Source: Falsiroseomonas sp051859025 (GTDB taxonomy: Bacteria; Pseudomonadota; Alphaproteobacteria; Acetobacterales; Acetobacteraceae). Taken from it: a stretch of DNA of 64,000 nt. Of this stretch, positions 7,255 through 14,816 are shown piece by piece (within the stretch, counting starts at the first letter, position 1; every line of letters begins with the position of its first letter). Location of the stretch: contig NZ_JBHYGL010000008.1 of assembly GCF_051859025.1 (NCBI RefSeq), forward strand, positions 62,001-126,000, read 5' to 3'. A model generated the notes under the pieces. That model did no database searches and was not told the origin of the DNA. It was given only the letters and a program-made list of their open reading frames with translations. The position numbers were made by a program, and so were the translations under genes.

Positions 7255-10200
7255 GTGTTCGCCGAACTCGCCGCCCTCTCGAACTTCACCTTCCTCGAAG
7301 GCGCCTCCCATCCGCGGGAGCTGGTCGCCGCCGCCAAGGCACTTGGCATGCCCGCCATCGGCATCGCGGACCGCAACTCCGTTGCCGGCCTGGTGCGCGG
7401 CATGGTGGCGGCGGAACAGGTCGGCATCCGCTACGTCCCCGGCATCCGCCTGGTGCTGGACGACGCCGCCGAATACCTGGCCTGGCCCACGGACCGCCCA
7501 GCCTGGGGCCGCCTCTGCCGGATGCTGTCGGAGGCACGCATGGAAGGCGAGAAGGGCGAGACCCGCCTGACCCGCGATGCGCTGATCGCCGCATCGGAAG
7601 GCCAGGTCATCGCCCGCATCCCCTCCCCTGACATGGGCGCCAGCCTCCGCGCCGATGCCGCCGCGCTGCGGGGCCGCCTGGCGCTGCCCCTCATGCTCGC
7701 GGTGGACCACCGCTGCCGTGGCGACGACCAGGCGCGGCTCGACCGCCTCTCGGCGCTGGCGGGCAGCGCGGGCATCGGCCTCATCGCCGCCGGCGGCGTG
7801 CGCTACCACGCGGCGGAACGTCGCCGCATCGCCGATGTGCTCGCCGCCATCCGCCTCGGCGTCACGGTGGAGGAATTGGGCTTCGCCGCCGAACCCAACG
7901 CGGAAGCCCAGCTCCTGCCCCCCGAGGAAGTCGCCCGCCGCCTGCCTCGGCACCCGGAGGCGCTGGAAGCGACACTCCGCGTCATGCGCGCCTGCAGCTT
8001 CTCGCTCCGCGACCTCTCCTACGAATACCCGGAGGAGATCCTGGACCCCGGCCGCACCGCGCAGGAAACGCTGGCCGCGCGCGTCGAGGCCGCCTGCCTG
8101 GAACACTATCCCACCGGCACGCCGCCCAAGGTGGCGCGGCAGATCGCGCATGAACTCTCGCTGATCTCCCAGCTCGACTACGCCGCCTATTTCCTGACGG
8201 TGCATGAGATCGTGCGCTTCGCGCGCTCGAAGGGCATCCTCTGCCAGGGGCGCGGATCGGCGGCCAATTCCGCCATCTGCTACGTGCTCGGCATCACCGC
8301 CGTGCCGCCCGACAAGCACGACATGCTGTTCGAACGCTTCATCAGCGCCGCCCGCGACGAACCGCCCGACATCGATGTCGATTTCGAACACGAACGGCGC
8401 GAGGAAGTCATCCAGCACATTTTTTCGAGTTACGGCCGCGATCGTGCGGCACTGACGGCAACCCTCATCCGCTACCGCGAACGCAGCGCGATCCGCGAAG
8501 TGGGCAAGGCGATGGGGCTGACGGAGGATGTCACCGCGCGCCTCGCCAAATCCGTCTGGGGCTCCGGCGACAAATCCCTCAACGACCTGGCGGAGGACAG
8601 CGGCTACGCCCCCGATGGAGACCCGAAGCTCCGCATGGCGATGGAGATCGCGGAGGAGGTGCAGGATTTCCCCCGCCACCTGGCGACGCATGTCGGCGGC
8701 TTCGTCATCACCAAGGGTCCGCTGATCGAACACACCGTCGTCGTGAAGGCCGCGATGGAAGGCCGCACCACCATCGAATGGGACAAGGACGATATCGAGG
8801 CGCTTCGCATCCTCAAGGTCGATGTGCTCGGCCTCGGCATGCTCACCTGCATCCGCCGCGCCTTCGATCTGATCGAGGGTGCGACAGGGAAAGGCTGGAC
8901 GCTCGCCTCCGTCCCCCAGGACGATCCCGCCACCTATGCCATGCTGCGCCGCGCGGATTCCGTCGGCGTCTTCCAGGTGGAAAGCCGCGCGCAGATGAAC
9001 ATGCTGCCGCGTCTCCGCCCCGCGAAATTCTACGACCTCGTCGTACAGGTCGCGATCGTCCGCCCCGGCCCGATCCAGGGCGACATGGTCCACCCCTATC
9101 TCCGCCGCCGCAACGGGGAGGAGGAAGCGACCTACCCCTCGCCCGAACTGAAAGGCGTGCTGGAAAAGACGCTCGGCGTGCCGCTGTTCCAGGAACAGGC
9201 GATGCAGATCGCCATCGTCGGCGCCGGCTTCTCCCCCTCCCGCGCCGACCAGCTTCGCCGCGCCATGGCGACCTTCCGCAACACCGGCGAGATCTGGAAA
9301 TTCCGCCAGGATTTCTGCGGCGGCATGGTCGCGCGGGGATACGAACAGGAATTCGCGGAGCGCTGCTTCAAGCAGATCGAGGGCTTCGGCACCTACGGCT
9401 TTCCCGAAAGCCACGCGGCCAGCTTCGCGCAGCTCGTCTACATCTCCGCCTGGATCAAGCGCCACCACCCCGCCGCCTTCGCCGCCGCCCTGCTGAACAG
9501 CCAGCCCATGGGCTTCTACGCGCCGGCGCAGATCGTGCGGGACGCGCGCGAACACCACGTCGAGGTCCGCCCCGCGGATGTCACGCGGTCGGATTGGGAT
9601 TGCACGCTGGAACACTCCCTCCCCCGCGCTTGCGGGGGGTTGCGGCACTGCCACGACGCCGAAGGCTGGTCGGGGTGGGGGTCTGCGCAACCCCCCCTCC
9701 GCCTCGGCCTCCGCCTCATCGCCGGGCTGCACCAGCACCACGCGGAATCCCTCATGGCCGCGCGCGCCGATGCCCCCTTCGCAGACATCCCCGACCTCGC
9801 CCGCCGCGCGCGGCTGGATCGCGGCGCCATGCAGGCGCTGGCCCGCGCCGATGCCTTCGGCCCCCTCGCCCAGGGCCGCCGCGGTGCCCTCTGGGAAGCC
9901 GCCGGCATCGAGGCCCCCCTCCCCCTCTCCCAGGCCCGCGACGCACAACTGCCGCTGCTGCCGCCGGAAACCGCCGGGGAGGAGACGGTGCTGGACTACG
10001 CCGCGACGGGCCTCTCGCTCCGCCGCCACCCCATGGCGCTGCTCCGCGCCGCCATCCGGGACCGCGGCGCCGTCGATACGCGCGGCCTCATCGCCTCACG
10101 CCAGGGAAGCTGGATCAAGCTCGCCGGCCTGGTGCTGGTGCGGCAGCGCCCGGGCAGCGCCAAGGGCGTGGTGTTCTTCACGGTGGAGGATGAATTCGGC

Positions 10201-10527
10201 ACCGCCAACCTCGTCCTCTACCCCGATGTCGTGACGCGCGACCGCGCCGCCGTCGTCGCCGCCCGCCTGGTCATGGCGGAAGGCCGGGTGGAGCGGCATG
10301 AGCAATCCGCCGTGCCCATCATCCATCTGCTGGTGAAGCGGCTGCATGACTGGTCCGGGATGCTCGATGGCCTGCACCGCCTCGATGCCGACGACCCCAG
10401 CTGGAAGCGCACCCTCGCCCGCGCGGATGAGGTGGAGCGCCCGAACCTGCACGACCCCCGCGACCCCACCATCCGCGACGCGAAACGGAACGCCACCGCC
10501 ATGCCGCCATCGCGCGACTTTCGTTAG
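7255..10527 (+). CDS. dnaE2: Error-prone DNA polymerase III alpha subunit DnaE2 (ImuC)
   Basis: A 1090-residue C-family polymerase for SOS mutagenesis. An N-terminal PHP domain (FTFLEGASHPRELV) is followed by the palm domain with catalytic aspartates 372, 374 and 376 in PPDIDVDFEHERR. A helix-hairpin-helix region and a C-terminal OB domain come after. The start is GTG at 7255, three bases after imuB, so the genes are cotranscribed. The odd feature is residues 788-810, encoded by a GC-rich palindromic repeat (9617-9682) that also occurs outside genes at 11566-11632. It interrupts the segment between SDWDCTLE and LRLGLRLIAGL without breaking the frame. Confidence 0.95.
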   Translation: MFAELAALSNFTFLEGASHPRELVAAAKALGMPAIGIADRNSVAGLVRGMVAAEQVGIRYVPGIRLVLDDAAEYLAWPTDRPAWGRLCRMLSEARMEGEKGETRLTRDALIAASEGQVIARIPSPDMGASLRADAAALRGRLALPLMLAVDHRCRGDDQARLDRLSALAGSAGIGLIAAGGVRYHAAERRRIADVLAAIRLGVTVEELGFAAEPNAEAQLLPPEEVARRLPRHPEALEATLRVMRACSFSLRDLSYEYPEEILDPGRTAQETLAARVEAACLEHYPTGTPPKVARQIAHELSLISQLDYAAYFLTVHEIVRFARSKGILCQGRGSAANSAICYVLGITAVPPDKHDMLFERFISAARDEPPDIDVDFEHERREEVIQHIFSSYGRDRAALTATLIRYRERSAIREVGKAMGLTEDVTARLAKSVWGSGDKSLNDLAEDSGYAPDGDPKLRMAMEIAEEVQDFPRHLATHVGGFVITKGPLIEHTVVVKAAMEGRTTIEWDKDDIEALRILKVDVLGLGMLTCIRRAFDLIEGATGKGWTLASVPQDDPATYAMLRRADSVGVFQVESRAQMNMLPRLRPAKFYDLVVQVAIVRPGPIQGDMVHPYLRRRNGEEEATYPSPELKGVLEKTLGVPLFQEQAMQIAIVGAGFSPSRADQLRRAMATFRNTGEIWKFRQDFCGGMVARGYEQEFAERCFKQIEGFGTYGFPESHAASFAQLVYISAWIKRHHPAAFAAALLNSQPMGFYAPAQIVRDAREHHVEVRPADVTRSDWDCTLEHSLPRACGGLRHCHDAEGWSGWGSAQPPLRLGLRLIAGLHQHHAESLMAARADAPFADIPDLARRARLDRGAMQALARADAFGPLAQGRRGALWEAAGIEAPLPLSQARDAQLPLLPPETAGEETVLDYAATGLSLRRHPMALLRAAIRDRGAVDTRGLIASRQGSWIKLAGLVLVRQRPGSAKGVVFFTVEDEFGTANLVLYPDVVTRDRAAVVAARLVMAEGRVERHEQSAVPIIHLLVKRLHDWSGMLDGLHRLDADDPSWKRTLARADEVERPNLHDPRDPTIRDAKRNATAMPPSRDFR
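9617..9682 (+). repeat. Palindromic repeat element, copy A, inserted in frame in dnaE2
   Basis: This 66-base element closely matches the 67-base copy at 11566-11632, with a few substitutions and one 1-base indel. It contains a hairpin with 7-base arms (9621-9627 and 9632-9638), and its outer ends are C-rich then G-rich, so the whole element can fold. Length and phase allow it to be read through, adding about 23 residues rich in Gly, Trp and His to DnaE2. Confidence 0.85.
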
Positions 10528-10641
10528 CGCAACAAGCACTCGCTCATCCCGCCTGCCATCTGCACCCCCCACGCGGAACATCCACGCACCATCCCGCGCG
10601 GCCGGCGTTGCCCCTCCGAACCACCAACGGAGACGCCCCCG

Positions 10642-11547
10642 ATGTTCATGCGCACCGACAAGCTGCTGATCGACCTGCCCGAGCCCACCTCCGCCGACCC
10701 CAACGCCGCCGCCGCGCTGCAGGAACTGCTCGGCGGCAAGTTCGGGGAGATGTCGACCCTCAACAACTACATGTTCCAGTCCTTCAACTTCCGCTCGAAG
10801 TCGAAGCTGCGTCCCTTCTACGACCTGGTCGCCTCCATCACGGCCGAGGAACTGGGCCATGTCGAACTGGTGACGAATGGCTGCGCGCTGCTGGCCAACG
10901 GCCCGCCGGAAAAGGCGCCGAAGGGCGAGCCTGGCGACACGCCCTTCGACATGATGAAGGATGTGCGCGACCCCTCCGCCTTCTTCAGCGGCGGCGGCGC
11001 CGGCCTGCCCTTCGACAGCATGGGCCGCCCCTGGAACGGCACCTTCGTTTTCCACACCGGCAACCTGGTGCTGGACCTGCTGCACAATTTCTTTCTCGAA
11101 TGCGGCGCGCGCATGCACAAGCTGCGGGTCTATGAGACGGTGTCGGACAAGACGGCGCGGGAGGTCTGCGGCTACCTGCTGGTGCGCGGCAGCGTGCACG
11201 CCCAGGCCTACGCCCTGGCGCTGAAGAAGATCACCGGCGTGTCGATCGAGAAGATGCTGCCCGTGCCGAACATCCCGCTGTCCAACATCAAGGAATCCGC
11301 GAAGTACGAGGCGGAGGGCATCCATCGCCGCCTGTATACGAACAGCCCGGAGGACTACAAGGCGATCGCCGGCATCTGGTCCGAGGACGAGACCACCTAT
11401 GACGGCACCGGCCCGCTGGTCGTGATGAACGGCCCGCCTGAATCCGGCAAGATCCCCGACCTCGCCGGCGCCTCCTCCGCCTTCACGCCGGACTACGCGC
11501 CGGAGGAGATCTTCGAGATCGCGAAGAAGCTCTGGCAGGCGTCGTAA
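10642..11547 (+). CDS. Manganese-containing (non-haem) catalase
   Basis: This 301-residue enzyme disproportionates hydrogen peroxide with a dimanganese centre held in a four-helix bundle. The expected ligands are visible with correct spacing: Glu36, Glu70 and His73 (an ExxH pair), Glu153 in FFLECGAR, and His186 in VRGSVHAQAY, 33 residues after Glu153 as in the Lactobacillus enzyme. ATG at 10642 has GGAGA nine bases upstream. It stands alone, downstream of dnaE2 by 114 bases. A GC-rich hairpin within the repeat just after its stop could terminate the transcript. Confidence 0.95.
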   Translation: MFMRTDKLLIDLPEPTSADPNAAAALQELLGGKFGEMSTLNNYMFQSFNFRSKSKLRPFYDLVASITAEELGHVELVTNGCALLANGPPEKAPKGEPGDTPFDMMKDVRDPSAFFSGGGAGLPFDSMGRPWNGTFVFHTGNLVLDLLHNFFLECGARMHKLRVYETVSDKTAREVCGYLLVRGSVHAQAYALALKKITGVSIEKMLPVPNIPLSNIKESAKYEAEGIHRRLYTNSPEDYKAIAGIWSEDETTYDGTGPLVVMNGPPESGKIPDLAGASSAFTPDYAPEEIFEIAKKLWQAS

Positions 11548-11565
11548 CGCCCCCACGCGACTGCC

Positions 11566-11632
11566 CCCTCCCCCGCGCTTGCGCGGGGGTTGCGGCGCTG
11601 CCGCAACGCCGCAGGCTGGTCGGGGTGGGGGT
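11566..11632 (+). repeat. Palindromic repeat element, copy B, intergenic
   Basis: Second copy of the element found inside dnaE2. It has a perfect hairpin of 8-base arms (11570-11577 and 11582-11589) around CTTG, followed by a G-rich right end. It lies 18 bases after the catalase stop and just before the DUF1810 gene, so it may also act as a transcription terminator. Confidence 0.8.
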
Positions 11633-11643
11633 AGGGTACACCC

Positions 11644-12069
11644 ATGCCCCCATCACCCCACCCTTGGGACCCCACCCGCTTCCTCGCCGCCCAGGACCCG
11701 GTCATCGACCAGGTGCGCGCCGAACTCGCCGCCGGCCGCAAGCGCACGCATTGGATGTGGTTCATCTTCCCCCAGCTCGACGGCCTGGCCCGCAGCGACA
11801 CTGCCCGCCACTACGCCCTGCATTCCCTGGACGAGGCACGCGACTGGCTCGCCCACCCCATCCTCGGCCCCCGCCTGCGGGACTGCACCGCACTGGTCAA
11901 CGCCGCCGCGCCGCGACAATTGGCGGAAATCCTCGGCGGGATCGACGCCCTGAAGTTCCGCTCCTCCATGACCCTCTTCGCCGCCGCCGCCGCCGACCCT
12001 CTGTTCGCGGAAGCCCTCTCCCTCCACTGCGAAGGCCAGCCGGACCCCCACACCCTCGCCCTGCTGTGA
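11644..12069 (+). CDS. DUF1810 family protein
   Basis: A 141-residue cytosolic protein with the DUF1810 hallmark KRTHWMWFIFPQL, preceded by the typical N-terminal DPTRFLAAQDPVIDQV and followed by ALHSLDEARDWLAHPILGPR. Length matches the family (about 140 residues). The function is not established; family members are thought to resemble calpastatin- or RyfA-type domains only in name. The ATG at 11644 lies directly downstream of repeat copy B, so the native promoter may have been altered by that insertion. Confidence 0.9.
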   Translation: MPPSPHPWDPTRFLAAQDPVIDQVRAELAAGRKRTHWMWFIFPQLDGLARSDTARHYALHSLDEARDWLAHPILGPRLRDCTALVNAAAPRQLAEILGGIDALKFRSSMTLFAAAAADPLFAEALSLHCEGQPDPHTLALL

Positions 12070-12088
12070 CCGCCGAACCGCCGCCGCT

Positions 12089-12114
12089 AATTGCGAACGC
12101 TTCTCATTTGCGAT
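12089..12114. promoter_or_regulatory. Fur-box-like imperfect palindrome
   Basis: The 19-base core at 12093-12111 (GCGAACGCTTCTCATTTGC) agrees with its own reverse complement at 10 of 18 non-central positions. It contains the TTCTCATT half typical of Fur boxes before iron-uptake genes. It lies about 40 bases before the start of the next gene. Confidence 0.4.
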
Positions 12115-12150
12115 AGACCTGGGCTCCGACAGGTACAGGAGCGATTCCCC

Positions 12151-12600
12151 ATGGCGACAACCGGCCTTCCCCGCTGGCCCTGGACCAATGCCGAGGCCGA
12201 GGCCCTGCCCGTGGCCGAGCGCCTGGCGATCGACGCCGCCCGCGCCTGGGCCCGCGCCGCCCGCACCGGCACCCCCGCCCTGCCCGCCATCCGCCACCTG
12301 CTGGCGACGGAGGACGCCGGTGAGGCCGCGGAGCCGCTGGACCGCCTTCTCCGCGCCCTGGCACAATCCCCCCTGACGGTCGGCTGCCCCCTCTGCCCCC
12401 GCCTGGTGGGGGAGGAACCGGCCCTGCTCCTGGCACTCGCCTGCGCCCAGCGCGGGCCGAGGCGGGAGGCACTCGCCTGCCTGCTGCGCCGCATGCCGCC
12501 CTGGGACGCCTATGCCGCGACCGCCGCCGCCATCGAGATGGGCTGCGCCTTCCGCCGCGCCGGGCTGCGCTTCGCCGACCCGTGGGGGGAGACGCCGTGA
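12151..12600 (+). CDS. Unknown protein with a CPLCP motif
   Basis: A 149-residue soluble, alanine- and leucine-rich, probably all-helical protein. No domain was recognised. The only distinctive feature is a CPLCP pair of cysteines at about residues 79-83, which could bind metal or form a disulphide; a third cysteine follows in LACAQRG. ATG at 12151 has AGGAG nine bases upstream, and a longer frame from 12091 would run through the Fur-like box. Such a box suggests iron-linked expression, but this is inference. The next gene (MarR) follows after a 22-bp palindrome. Confidence 0.7.
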   Translation: MATTGLPRWPWTNAEAEALPVAERLAIDAARAWARAARTGTPALPAIRHLLATEDAGEAAEPLDRLLRALAQSPLTVGCPLCPRLVGEEPALLLALACAQRGPRREALACLLRRMPPWDAYAATAAAIEMGCAFRRAGLRFADPWGETP

Positions 12601-12627
12601 CCAAAGCATCATGTGACGGCGCCCGGC

Positions 12628-12649
12628 CCCTGGTGCATATGCACCAGGG
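12628..12649. promoter_or_regulatory. Perfect 22-bp palindrome, likely MarR operator
   Basis: Eleven-base arms meet without a spacer (CCCTGGTGCAT and its complement). It lies immediately before, and by one base inside, the likely start of the adjacent marR-type gene. This is the geometry expected for autoregulation by a dimeric winged-helix repressor. Confidence 0.65.
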
Positions 12650-13071
12650 TGACGCCAGAGCCTGACCTCCGCGCCTGTTTCGGCTTCCGCACCCGCCGCG
12701 CCATGCGGGCGCTGACGCGGCACTATGAACGGCACCTGGCGCCCGCCGGCCTGAAGCCGACGCAGTTCAGCGTGCTTGCCGCGCTGCGCCTGCGATGCCA
12801 CCGGGACCTGACCCACCTGGCCGAGATGCTGGGCCTGGAACGCACCAGCCTGCTGCGCGCGCTCGCGACCCTGGGGGCCGCCGGCCTGCTGGCGCCGGAT
12901 CATGCGCTGACGCCGGCCGGGGAGGCCCGCTTCGCCACCGCCCTGCCGCTGTGGCAGGCGGCGCAGGAAGCGGTCGCGGCCGAGCTCGGCGACCAGGCAG
13001 GCGCCATCGCCATCCTCGAACAACTCGGCGAACGGCTCGGCCGTCCCGCCCGCGCCCCCAAGGGGCCATAG
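12649..13071 (+). CDS. MarR-family transcriptional regulator
   Basis: A 140-residue winged-helix regulator with the usual MarR opening (ACFGFRTRRAMRALTRHYE), the segment LAPAGLKPTQFSVLAAL, the recognition region LGLERTSLLRALATLGAAGLL and a C-terminal dimerisation helix. The frame extends back to a GTG at 12613, but that would put the palindrome inside the gene. GTG 12649 at the palindrome's edge fits an auto-repressed, possibly leaderless, start; ATG 12703 would cut conserved N-terminal residues. It is followed after 8 bases by an MFS transporter, which it probably controls. The ligand is unknown. Confidence 0.85.
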   Translation: MTPEPDLRACFGFRTRRAMRALTRHYERHLAPAGLKPTQFSVLAALRLRCHRDLTHLAEMLGLERTSLLRALATLGAAGLLAPDHALTPAGEARFATALPLWQAAQEAVAAELGDQAGAIAILEQLGERLGRPARAPKGP

Positions 13072-13079
13072 GCATATCC

Positions 13080-14219
13080 ATGGATCGCCGCATCTGGCTG
13101 CTCACCGCGGCGCAATTCGCCTCCGCCACCGGGGCCTATGCCTTCACCGGGCTGCTCGCCAATTTGGCCGCCGATCTCGGCGTGTCGCTGGCCACCGCAG
13201 GGCAATTGGCCGCCGCCTATGCGCTGACCTACGCCATCACCGGCGCGCCAGTGGCCGCGCTGACCGCCAGGCTGGATCGCCGCGCCATGCTGGTCTGGGG
13301 CCTCGGCCTGGTGGCGGTGCTCAACATCGCGACCGCCTTCGCGACGGATTTCACCACGGCGCTGGGGCTGCGCGTCGCGGCGGGGCTGGCGGTGACGCTG
13401 GTGATGCCGGGGGTCGCGGCCTCCATGCTGGTCCCCGCCGAACAGCGGGGCCGCGCCATCGCCATCGTGCTGTCGGGGCTGACGCTGGCCTTCTCCCTCG
13501 GCATTCCCCTCGGCACCGCCATCGGCGGCGTGGCGGGGTGGCGGGGCTGCTTCATCTTCTCGGGCGCGCTCTCGGCGCTGGCGGCGCTTGGCGTGCAGTT
13601 CGGCCTGCCGAGGCTGCCGAGCACGGACCGGGGCGGCGCGGCGTCCCTCGGCATCATCCTCAAGCCCGCCATCGCGACGCTGCTCGGCACCACGCTGCTG
13701 GCCTTCGCGGGGCTGTTCTGCATCGCCGCCTATCTCGGCCCCATCGTGACGGCGACCACGGGCATCGAGGGCAGCGGCATCGGCGCCATCCAGGTCTTCA
13801 TCGGAATCGGCAGCCTGGCCGGCATCGCGATGGGCAGCCGCGTGGCGAACAGCGTGGGACCGCGCACGCCGGTCGCGCTGTTCCTGCTGCTGGCGGTGGC
13901 GCTGGTGGGCTACACGGCCCTGCAACTCACGCCCCAGGCCTTCTGGCACGCGGCGCCGCTGGCGCTGTGTGTCTTCGCGGGCTCGGTGGCCTTGTTCGCG
14001 CTGGCGCCGCTGGTGCAGACGCGGCTGATGCACCTGGCGCCGCAGGACCGCGCTGTCGCCATCGCGCTGAACGGGGCCACCACCTTCGCCGGCCAGGGCG
14101 CCGGCGCGGCCTATGGCGGCATCGTCATCGGCGCCGCCGGCCTGGCCTGGACCGGCCTGGCCGGCGCCATGCTGGCAGCAGCGGGCGCGGCGCTCGCAGT
14201 CAGGGCCTTCAGGAAGTAG
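13080..14219 (+). CDS. MFS transporter, probable drug efflux (DHA1/AraJ type)
   Basis: A 379-residue inner-membrane protein with about 12 hydrophobic helices, starting MDRRIWLLTAAQFASATGAY. The MFS loop 2-3 signature appears as a degenerate GAPVAALTARLDRR. Length and pattern fit the sugar/drug efflux DHA1 group (AraJ/YdhP-like). Eight bases separate it from the MarR regulator, and the pair resembles regulator-efflux modules for antibiotics or aromatic compounds. The substrate cannot be deduced. ATG at 13080 was chosen because the upstream extension lies in the regulator gene. Confidence 0.88.
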   Translation: MDRRIWLLTAAQFASATGAYAFTGLLANLAADLGVSLATAGQLAAAYALTYAITGAPVAALTARLDRRAMLVWGLGLVAVLNIATAFATDFTTALGLRVAAGLAVTLVMPGVAASMLVPAEQRGRAIAIVLSGLTLAFSLGIPLGTAIGGVAGWRGCFIFSGALSALAALGVQFGLPRLPSTDRGGAASLGIILKPAIATLLGTTLLAFAGLFCIAAYLGPIVTATTGIEGSGIGAIQVFIGIGSLAGIAMGSRVANSVGPRTPVALFLLLAVALVGYTALQLTPQAFWHAAPLALCVFAGSVALFALAPLVQTRLMHLAPQDRAVAIALNGATTFAGQGAGAAYGGIVIGAAGLAWTGLAGAMLAAAGAALAVRAFRK

Positions 14220-14222
14220 GCG

Positions 14223-14816
14223 CTACCAGCGCCGGACGGGCCCGCAATCCAGGTGCACGAAGCCGTCGCGGGAATAGAGCCCGACGCCGCCGAGTTGCAG
14301 TTCGGACGCGACCCTCGCCAGCCCCAGCCCCTGCCGCCCCGGCAGACGGCAATCCGCCGCCATGCCCGACATGTGCAGCGACACGGTGGAGACGCGGCGG
14401 CTCCGCCCCGCATTCCGCGCATTCGTCTCCGGCGTCCGGTAGCCGCTGACGACCTCATAGGTCTCGTCGCTGTCCAGCGTCCACGCCAGGGTGGACATCA
14501 CGTCGAACAGCCGCGGGTCCATCGGCGTGAGTTCGGCGGCGGAGAGGTCGCGGAACACGGTGTCGAGTTGCCGCAGCGCATCCCGGTCATACCGCCCGTC
14601 GCGCCAGTAGACGCCGGAGAAACTATCCCCCACCACCTGGCGACGGACCCGCAGCACGCGCGGCGCGCCCCCTTGCGCAATGGCACCCTGGGCGATGGCC
14701 GGGGCTGCCGCGCCCGCGACGGCCACGCCCACCGCAGCGGCCACGAAGCCGCGGCGCGACGTGCCATGCTCCACGCCGTCGCAGCAGGGGCAGCCCGCCC
14801 CGAACAGCCGCATCAC
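14223..14816 (-). CDS. DUF882 / M15-type peptidase, Tat-exported, cell-wall hydrolase (YcbK-like)
   Basis: A 197-residue exported protein. After a short Cys-rich start (CPCC) comes a Tat-like signal (TSRRGFVAAAVGVAVAGAA) and then the zinc peptidase M15-like fold of the DUF882 family. Residues expected for metal binding are visible in SGYRTPETN, SLHMSGMAADC and FVHLDCG (His, Asp, His). These proteins are thought to trim peptidoglycan cross-links. Its start overlaps the stop of the L,D-transpeptidase gene by 4 bp, so the two form a wall-remodelling operon, as ycbB-ycbK do in enteric bacteria. Confidence 0.9.
   Translation of the reverse strand: MMRLFGAGCPCCDGVEHGTSRRGFVAAAVGVAVAGAAAPAIAQGAIAQGGAPRVLRVRRQVVGDSFSGVYWRDGRYDRDALRQLDTVFRDLSAAELTPMDPRLFDVMSTLAWTLDSDETYEVVSGYRTPETNARNAGRSRRVSTVSLHMSGMAADCRLPGRQGLGLARVASELQLGGVGLYSRDGFVHLDCGPVRRW

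Noticed and set aside
5773..10029. Very long open frame (over 1400 codons) on the minus strand opposite imuB and dnaE2
   Set aside because: It has no recognisable domain and lies fully antisense to two well-supported genes; long antisense frames are expected at this GC content.
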